A program made the translations under genes and the position numbers. Shown in pieces: positions 38,394-43,324 of a stretch of DNA of 43,324 bases. Below the pieces are notes generated by a model. That model did no database searches. It saw only the letters and a list, made by a program, of their open reading frames with translations, and had not been told where the DNA came from. The DNA is from Ruminococcus sp. GTDB taxonomy: Bacteria; Bacillota; Clostridia; Oscillospirales; Acutalibacteraceae. The first letter of the stretch is position 1. The number at the start of each line of letters is the position of its first letter. The stretch is from contig JAMPAE010000002.1 in assembly GCA_023667385.1 (NCBI GenBank), positions 1 to 43,324 of the forward strand. Reading direction: 5' to 3'.

Positions 38394-38977
38394 GACTTTG
38401 CCCCTCCCTCGGATTTTTCTGCGTCACCGCTGCCCTTGCCACTGTCTTTTTTGCTCATTTTGATAACAATTCCGCAAATTCCCGCAATGATGACGTAAAT
38501 AGCAGGTGAAAGGTCTGTTAAAATTGAAAGCAAAGTCACTGCAATAAAAATGATAACGGTTGCAATGTCAACCAGTGATTTTTTTGAAAGCTTGATTACT
38601 GAACTGAGAATCAGCGCAACAACAGCAGCTCTGATTCCGCCGAACGCCCATTGAACAGCCTGCAAATCCTGAAAATTTGCAATGCAGGCAGCAATAACTG
38701 TGATAATCACAATTGACGGAGTGATCAAACCGAGTGTTGCAAAAATACCGCCGATTACACCTTTAATTTTATATCCGACAAACGTTGCCGTGTTAACAGC
38801 AATTATGCCCGGTGTACACTGACCGATTGCAAAATAATCCATCAGCTCCTCCGGAGTGGCCCAATGCTTTTTTTCAACAATTTCCTTTTGAAGCATCGGA
38901 AGCATTGCATAACCGCCGCCGAAAGTGAAACCGCCGATTTTTGCAAAAATCACAAACAATTGTAAAAGCGTTTTCAT
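38390..38977 (-). CDS. Chromate transporter family (CHR) half protein, first gene
   Basis: 195 residues with the same layout: 'FAKIGGFTFGGGYAMLPMLQKEI' near 11 and 'GQCTPGIIAVNTATFVGYKIKG' near 52. The C-terminus is charged ('KKDSGKGSGDAEKSEGG'). With the overlapping second gene it forms a heterodimeric short-chain CHR transporter in the membrane. Confidence 0.92.
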   Translation of the reverse strand: MKTLLQLFVIFAKIGGFTFGGGYAMLPMLQKEIVEKKHWATPEELMDYFAIGQCTPGIIAVNTATFVGYKIKGVIGGIFATLGLITPSIVIITVIAACIANFQDLQAVQWAFGGIRAAVVALILSSVIKLSKKSLVDIATVIIFIAVTLLSILTDLSPAIYVIIAGICGIVIKMSKKDSGKGSGDAEKSEGGAKS

Positions 38978-39009
38978 GTTTTCATCTCCAAAATATATGC
39001 TAATTTATT

Positions 39010-39046
39010 TCAAATTTAAAGCATTCACCGTTGTGATGAATGCTTT
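39010..39046 (-). terminator. Terminator after the 294-aa unknown gene
   Basis: AAAGCATTCA (39018-39027) / TGAATGCTTT (39037-39046); the minus-strand read continues AAATTT. Confidence 0.65.
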
Positions 39047-39063
39047 GATTTTATAATTGCATC

Positions 39064-39948
39064 TTATTGTTGTGCGTTCATTCCGCTTTCCATCATCTGA
39101 GCGAAAAAGCCTTTTTTCTTTGCTTTTTTCGGCTTATACGGAGGCGGATTTTGCATTTTGGCTTTTGCTTTTTTGCCGCTTCTGGTTGCAAGGTACTTAT
39201 TGACCTCAATTACAGGCGGAGCCATTGTTTCGCTCATGTAATCAACGCAGCGTGCAAGCAAAATCTGATCGTTGTTGAGCTCGCCGAGAATCGTGACCGC
39301 AATCAGGCTTTGTGTATCATTTGTTCCGTCCTCATAGATTTCGTTGAGAGTTTGGAACAGCTTCTTCATCGTCTGCGGTTTGTTTTCCTTGATTGCCTCA
39401 ATTATTCTCGGTGTTGCATGATTTACAAAGAAATCTTCAGAAAGAAATTCATCATAGGATGCGAGGTAATCTTTATATATTGCTCTAAGTTCAGGGAAAA
39501 CAAGGCAAAGCTTGCTTGCGAGTGTGTTCGGGTCATAAAAAGAACCATTTTTGACAGCGGCCTTTGAAACTGTTTGCTGAGCTTTTTGAATCGTCTTTTT
39601 GCGTGCAGCAGTCTTTTTGCCGAATTTTTCCTCAAGACTCTCGTTCATTTCACCAACAACATATTTAACGTCACGTGAATCAGCATTGTCTGAAAGCAAA
39701 GAAGTAAGCAGCTTTGTCGGGGTATCATCGGTGTTTTCAGCGTCTGTGCCGGAATAAACACTCAGCTTTTCATCAGCATAGACAAATTTAAGCACACCGC
39801 TTTCGCCGACGTATTTTGCCGTTGCTTCATTTTCGGCTGTTGTGATACCATCTGAAGTTTCCTCCTTAAGCAGCTCAAAACCGAATTTTTTCAGCGTTTC
39901 AGATGTACCGCCAAGCACATCCTTTAACAGTTCAATATTTATACTCAT
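39064..39948 (-). CDS. Hypothetical protein with C-terminal basic tail
   Basis: 294 residues, soluble. Residues 1-95 look like a small alpha/beta domain ('LKFVYADEKLSVYSG'). 100-135 is a Lys/Ala-rich linker, and 140-250 is helical ('FPELRAIYKDYLASYDEFLSEDFF', 'ILGELNNDQILLARCVDYMSE'). The tail is Lys/Pro-rich ('PPPYKPKKAKKKGFF'). There is no signal peptide or metal motif. I do not recognise the family. AAGGAGAA precedes the ATG; TAGAAT (39987-39992, minus) is a possible -10. Confidence 0.75.
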   Translation of the reverse strand: MSINIELLKDVLGGTSETLKKFGFELLKEETSDGITTAENEATAKYVGESGVLKFVYADEKLSVYSGTDAENTDDTPTKLLTSLLSDNADSRDVKYVVGEMNESLEEKFGKKTAARKKTIQKAQQTVSKAAVKNGSFYDPNTLASKLCLVFPELRAIYKDYLASYDEFLSEDFFVNHATPRIIEAIKENKPQTMKKLFQTLNEIYEDGTNDTQSLIAVTILGELNNDQILLARCVDYMSETMAPPVIEVNKYLATRSGKKAKAKMQNPPPYKPKKAKKKGFFAQMMESGMNAQQ

Positions 39949-40054
39949 TGAGTTGTTCTCCTTTTAAACGAAGATTGTTAGTCTCTATTCTAACACAAGT
40001 TTTGACTTTTGTATATAAAAATTCAAAAATAAATTGAATTTTATCGCAAACACA

Positions 40055-40270
40055 TCACCACAAGTATTTTTCTTCAAATGCTGCCCAAACTTTCATGCAC
40101 GTATCACAATAGTATCCCTCGGCGTTGAGTTCGAGGTTAACTACATCTTTCGTTTTAAAATTTCCTTCCGGTGTCCACATCACAAAAGTTAAAGCTTGAG
40201 TTATGCTTTTAACGGTTTCCACTCTGACATTACCTTTTTTCATTTCAATTGCGCATTCCGGACATTTCAT
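40055..40270 (-). CDS. Zinc-ribbon-like small protein (DUF6487-like)
   Basis: 71 residues with two CxxC pairs: 'MKCPECAIEMKKG' at the start and 'GYYCDTCMKVWAAFEEKYLW' at the end, with a 'W-TPEG' turn between. This is the layout of the small zinc-ribbon family I know as DUF6487. It probably binds one Zn2+; role unknown. The ribosome site is weak. It follows the TVP38-type gene by 24 bases and may be co-transcribed. Confidence 0.8.
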   Translation of the reverse strand: MKCPECAIEMKKGNVRVETVKSITQALTFVMWTPEGNFKTKDVVNLELNAEGYYCDTCMKVWAAFEEKYLW

Positions 40271-40294
40271 ATTCAGTTATCTTTTCGGTTTATG

Positions 40295-40981
40295 TTAGTT
40301 TTCTGCTTCACCCTTATCTTTTTTCGCAGACACAAAGTGTTTGACAAGATACACCATAACCGCAACAGGGATTGCGCAGATGATGATTTTCACGATTAAA
40401 TAAATCGGTATGTAGTCATAGATTCCGTCGCCGAGAATTGTGAACAAAATTACTCTCGGCATGATTCCAATCACCGAAGCAAAGAAATATCGCACAAATT
40501 TGCAATGCGATGCGCCCCAGAAAAGCGAAACAAAATCAATCGGGAACACGGGCAAAAAACGTATACCGAGCAGCACCGGGAAATTGTTGTTCATTTCCAT
40601 GTCAAGTATCTTTTTGCCGCCCTTGCTTTTGGAAAGCAAATTATTAACATAGTCACCGCCGAGGAACACACCGAGAAAATAAGTCACAGCAACCTCGATA
40701 ATAATGCCTGCAAGGTTAATCAAAATTGCCTGCCAAGATGAAAATGCCATGCCAACAGAAATGTAAATCAGCGAAGCCGGAATCACAAACAAAACCGATT
40801 TGACAAGATACACACCAAGAATCATGAACACCGCAACAGAAACGCTTGAGCTGGATTCAACAAGTGCCCTCACGTCAATGTTTTTCAGCTTATCATAATT
40901 TACAATCGCCACAACAAAAATCGACATTGCAACTGCAACCCGCAGAATCACTTTAAGTGTGCTTTTAGTTTTTTCGTTCAT
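40295..40981 (-). CDS. TVP38/TMEM64 (VTT-domain) membrane protein
   Basis: 228 residues with about five membrane segments. The VTT core is visible: 'ASLIYISVGMAFSSWQAILINLAGIIIEVAVTYFLG' near 68-103, then 'LLGIRFLPVFPIDFVSLFWGASHCKFVRYFFASVIGIMPRVILF' near 137-180 (re-entrant loops of the DedA superfamily). Relatives act in lipid flipping or membrane homeostasis. It is divergent from a radical SAM gene. Confidence 0.92.
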   Translation of the reverse strand: MNEKTKSTLKVILRVAVAMSIFVVAIVNYDKLKNIDVRALVESSSSVSVAVFMILGVYLVKSVLFVIPASLIYISVGMAFSSWQAILINLAGIIIEVAVTYFLGVFLGGDYVNNLLSKSKGGKKILDMEMNNNFPVLLGIRFLPVFPIDFVSLFWGASHCKFVRYFFASVIGIMPRVILFTILGDGIYDYIPIYLIVKIIICAIPVAVMVYLVKHFVSAKKDKGEAEN

Positions 40982-41099
40982 AATAATCCACCGTTTCGTT
41001 TAAGACGTTAATAATTAGTATATAATAAGAAACAGATAAAATCAATAACAAACACAAGTCAATTGTCGATAAAAACTTTATTAAGAATCTCCAAATCTA

Positions 41100-41128
41100 T
41101 GGACTTTTATTTTTTCGTGTGTTATATT
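41100..41128 (+). promoter_or_regulatory. Possible promoter of the radical SAM gene
   Basis: TGGACT (41100-41105), 17-base spacer, TATATT (41123-41128), 43 bases before the ATG. Confidence 0.5.
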
Positions 41129-41171
41129 AAAATGAACGCTTAAAAACTTCAACTTTAAATGAGGTGAATTT

Positions 41172-42605
41172 ATGACTATAAAAGAGAAAGCGGAACGCAA
41201 GGCCGCAGAGGTTACCTTAAACCAACTTCTGAAATATATTGACAAAAATCCGCAGGCAAACCTGCTCAAGCTGCTTGACGTTGTTGAAAAGCTGCTTGGC
41301 GGCATTTTTCCGCAGAAGAACCTTGACGGTATGCGTAAAGCAATTGAAAAAGGCGAAGGCGTTTACTATGACTTTGCAATGAGCATCCTTAACGAAACCG
41401 ACCGCAACATTCTCAAAAATATGCTGCTCGCACTCGGACTCGGTGCAGGTGTTCACGGCACAAAGGCTGTTCGTGCAAACCGTGAAAAATATAAATGCAA
41501 CATTCCGTTTATCATTCTCATGGACCCAACAAATGCCTGCAATCGCCGCTGCAAAGGCTGCTGGTCTGCCGAATACGGCCACAAAGACAGCCTGACCTAT
41601 GATGAAATGGCAAGCGTTGTCAGCCAGGGCAAGGAACTTGGAACACATTTCTATATGTTCACAGGCGGTGAACCGCTCATTAGAAAAGATGATCTCATTC
41701 GCCTTTGCGAGGAAAACCCGGATTGCGGCTTCCTTGCTTACACCAACGGAACACTTGTTGATGAAAAATTCTGTGATGAGCTCATCAGGGTCGGCAACAT
41801 GACACTTGCACTCAGCATTGAGGGCACAGAGGAAACAACAGATGACCGCCGTGGTGACGGCAGCTATCAGGGCGTGCTTTCCGCAATGAAGCTGCTCAAA
41901 GAAAAAGGCTGCCTTTTCGGAATGTCTGTCTGCTACACGAGTGCAAACGTTGATCAGGTCACAAGCGACGAGTTCATTGACAAAATGATCGCAATGGGCG
42001 TCAGATTCGGTCTTTATTTCAACTATATGCCCATAGGCAAGGATGCTCCGACGAATCTCATTCCGTCACCTGACCAAAGAGAGCATATGTATAAATGGCT
42101 TAGAAAAACACGCAACGGACAAACAGGCAAGCCGCTGTTCGTCATGGACTTCCAGGATGACGGTGAATATGTCGGCGGTTGCATTGCAGCCGGCAGAAAC
42201 TATTTCCACATCAACGCCGCAGGCGACATGGAGCCATGCGTTTTCATTCACTATTCTGATTCTAACATCAGAAACAAAACCTTGCTTGAAGGACTTCGCA
42301 GTCCGCTGTTCATGGCATACAGACACGATCAGCCGTTCAACGATAATCACCTGCGCCCCTGCCCGATGCTTGAAAACCCCGATTGCCTGAGAGACATCAT
42401 CAACCGCACAGGCGCAAAATCAACCAACCCACAGGGTGAGGAAACCGCCGAAGCTCTTTGCAGCAAATGCGACAAATTCGCAAAAGCATGGGCGCCGAAA
42501 GCCGACGAGCTTTGGAAAAACAACCCCCACCCCAACCCAAAAACGCAGTTCTACCGTGACACCCCCGAGGGCAAGGCAGAATTTGCGAATAAAGATGCTA
42601 AGTAA
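41172..42605 (+). CDS. Radical SAM protein with SPASM-like C-terminal Cys cluster
   Basis: 477 residues. A helical N-terminal domain of about 108 residues precedes the radical SAM core. The [4Fe-4S] motif CNRRCKGC gives Cys123, Cys127 and Cys130, followed by W. 'FTGGEPLIRKDDL' binds SAM. The C-terminal part has 'GGCIAAGRNYFHINAAGDMEPCVF' and later Cys in 'LRPCPMLENPDC' and 'CSKCDKF', which suit an auxiliary cluster. Not an anSME by N-terminal layout. Substrate unknown; the divergent lipid-type TVP38 gene is the only context. TGAGGTG precedes the ATG. Monocistronic, with a terminator. Confidence 0.9.
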   Translation: MTIKEKAERKAAEVTLNQLLKYIDKNPQANLLKLLDVVEKLLGGIFPQKNLDGMRKAIEKGEGVYYDFAMSILNETDRNILKNMLLALGLGAGVHGTKAVRANREKYKCNIPFIILMDPTNACNRRCKGCWSAEYGHKDSLTYDEMASVVSQGKELGTHFYMFTGGEPLIRKDDLIRLCEENPDCGFLAYTNGTLVDEKFCDELIRVGNMTLALSIEGTEETTDDRRGDGSYQGVLSAMKLLKEKGCLFGMSVCYTSANVDQVTSDEFIDKMIAMGVRFGLYFNYMPIGKDAPTNLIPSPDQREHMYKWLRKTRNGQTGKPLFVMDFQDDGEYVGGCIAAGRNYFHINAAGDMEPCVFIHYSDSNIRNKTLLEGLRSPLFMAYRHDQPFNDNHLRPCPMLENPDCLRDIINRTGAKSTNPQGEETAEALCSKCDKFAKAWAPKADELWKNNPHPNPKTQFYRDTPEGKAEFANKDAK

Positions 42606-42640
42606 TCCTTGTGAGGATATTTAGGTTTGTGTGACAAATT

Positions 42641-42684
42641 ACAGGCAGGAGCTACTATAAAGTCGGCTCCTGCCTGTATGTTTG
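42641..42684 (+). terminator. Intrinsic terminator of the radical SAM gene
   Basis: Perfect 12-base arms ACAGGCAGGAGC (42641-42652) and GCTCCTGCCTGT (42666-42677), then ATGTTTG. Confidence 0.8.
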
Positions 42685-42694
42685 ACTGATAGAG

Positions 42695-42740
42695 TGCAAA
42701 AAGAACACGGTGGACGTTTAACCGACTGTGTTCTTTTTGC
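42695..42740 (-). terminator. Hairpin terminator of the BspA-like gene
   Basis: Perfect 13-base arms GCAAAAAGAACAC (42695-42707) and GTGTTCTTTTTGC (42728-42740); the T run lies within the distal arm on either strand. Confidence 0.75.
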
Positions 42741-42764
42741 GTATTGCGGGGGTGTATGTACGAA

Positions 42765-43307
42765 TTAATAATGTCTTACACCGCAAGCGCAGGTTTCGTT
42801 CATCTTGAACAACTTCCAAAATGGTTTGATCAGCTTATAGATGAAGCCAACAAAACCACCCTTGTGGCAAAGATGAGAGCAAGTTTCGGGAGTAAGCGGA
42901 CTCTCTTTTTCAAAATGAATTGTAACATTTTTAAGACGGTCATTAGGTTCATCTATTGAAATTTTATTCCATTCCGCTTTGCTTCCGGTGTAATACACAT
43001 CTTTTAAATTTTCACAGCCGTAAAATACATCATCGCCTATACTCGTTACACCGTTTTCTATTACAGCATTTTTTATTGAAGTGTTGTCTGCTGTAACATC
43101 ATTATTGATAAACGGTGATTCAAGCAACGGATAATTCCACATATCACCGCTGCCGCTGATTGTGAGCGTGCCGTTTTCAAATGTCCAATAAACATTGTCA
43201 CCACACTGACCGCTTGACGCTTCCGCTGCGCCCACTGCCATCGGCACTGCGCAGATTAGCATGAGCACTGCTAAAAAGCAGCTTAATAATTTCTTGCTTT
43301 TTTTCAT
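42765..43307 (-). CDS. Secreted BspA/leucine-rich-repeat-like protein with Cys/His tail
   Basis: 180 residues. A Sec signal peptide (about 1-28, 'LAVLMLICAVPMAVGAAEA') precedes a region found before BspA repeats ('GDNVYWTFENGTLTISGSGDMWNY') and about one BspA-type LRR unit ('VIENGVTSIGDDVFYGCENLKDVYYTGSKAEWNKI'). The C-terminal 38 residues carry 'CSHLCHKGG', an aromatic amphipathic helix (GFIYKLIKPFWKLFKMN) and the final 'CACGVRHY'. The protein is very short for this class. The tail is probably a transferable C-terminal module of unknown function. The ATG at 43307 is 18 bases from the window end. Confidence 0.85.
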   Translation of the reverse strand: MKKSKKLLSCFLAVLMLICAVPMAVGAAEASSGQCGDNVYWTFENGTLTISGSGDMWNYPLLESPFINNDVTADNTSIKNAVIENGVTSIGDDVFYGCENLKDVYYTGSKAEWNKISIDEPNDRLKNVTIHFEKESPLTPETCSHLCHKGGFVGFIYKLIKPFWKLFKMNETCACGVRHY

Positions 43308-43324
43308 TGTTATTCATATCCTTT

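Noticed and set aside
41172..42605. Radical SAM protein as the maturase (anSME) for the sulfatase at 12541.
   Set aside because: The long N-terminal domain and C-terminal Cys pattern do not fit anSME, and it is 27 kb away.

Overview
The window looks like a chromosomal segment of a Gram-positive, endospore-lineage anaerobe of the class Clostridia, most likely Ruminococcaceae/Oscillospirales. The support is a complete spoIIA operon (SpoIIAA-SpoIIAB-SigmaF), an rpmH-rnpA-yidD-yidC-jag cluster, an iscR-nifS-iscU set typical of Clostridia, vegetative promoters close to TTGACA-17-TATAAT, strong Shine-Dalgarno sites, several TTG/GTG starts and moderate GC. It is mostly ordinary chromosome: I see no phage, transposase, CRISPR array, tRNA or rRNA. 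The species assignment is inference.

Layout. 1-1759: 3' truncated DUF5696-type lipoprotein (-). 1831-3286: MATE exporter (+) behind a promoter, a structured leader and an intrinsic terminator, resembling a guanidine-IV (mepA-type) riboswitch. 3283-4755: spoIIA operon (-), with a sigma-H-like promoter inside the folC terminator. 4851-6989: folC and an unrecognised gene (-). 7194-10629: large multi-membrane-pass histidine kinase and OmpR-type regulator (-). 10950-13866: CapA-like protein and a cytosolic sulfatase (+). 13970-19283: mgtE followed by a heterodimeric ABC exporter (-), all behind a long structured leader. 19747-19836: a 29-residue amphipathic peptide gene with its own promoter region and terminator. 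19953-22895: pepT, an XRE membrane regulator and a secreted or anchored protein (-). 23079-24270: ECF sigma factor with a DUF4179-like anti-sigma partner (+). 24398-27336: Mn2+ riboswitch (yybP-ykoY) and a P2A-type cation ATPase (+). 27681-29639: UspA-like protein, a second small amphipathic peptide candidate and an SDR/epimerase. 29837-30084: a repeat-bounded, hairpin-rich intergenic element. 30083-32166: iscR-nifS-iscU with a palindromic operator on the promoter. 32441-33073: SLOG-like gene and a predicted stand-alone structured RNA of about 165 nt. 33172-36015: jag, yidC, yidD, rnpA, rpmH. 36316-43307: internally duplicated lipoprotein, paired chromate-type transporter halves, two unknown genes, a TVP38-type membrane protein, a radical SAM protein, and a BspA-like secreted protein with a Cys/His-flanked amphipathic tail.

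Metal and ion homeostasis recurs: an Mg2+ transporter with an RNA leader, an Mn2+-switched ATPase and an Fe-S assembly operon. So does cis-acting RNA control. The least explained items are the two small peptide genes, the stand-alone RNA, the mgtE leader and the 29.8-30.1 kb repeat element.
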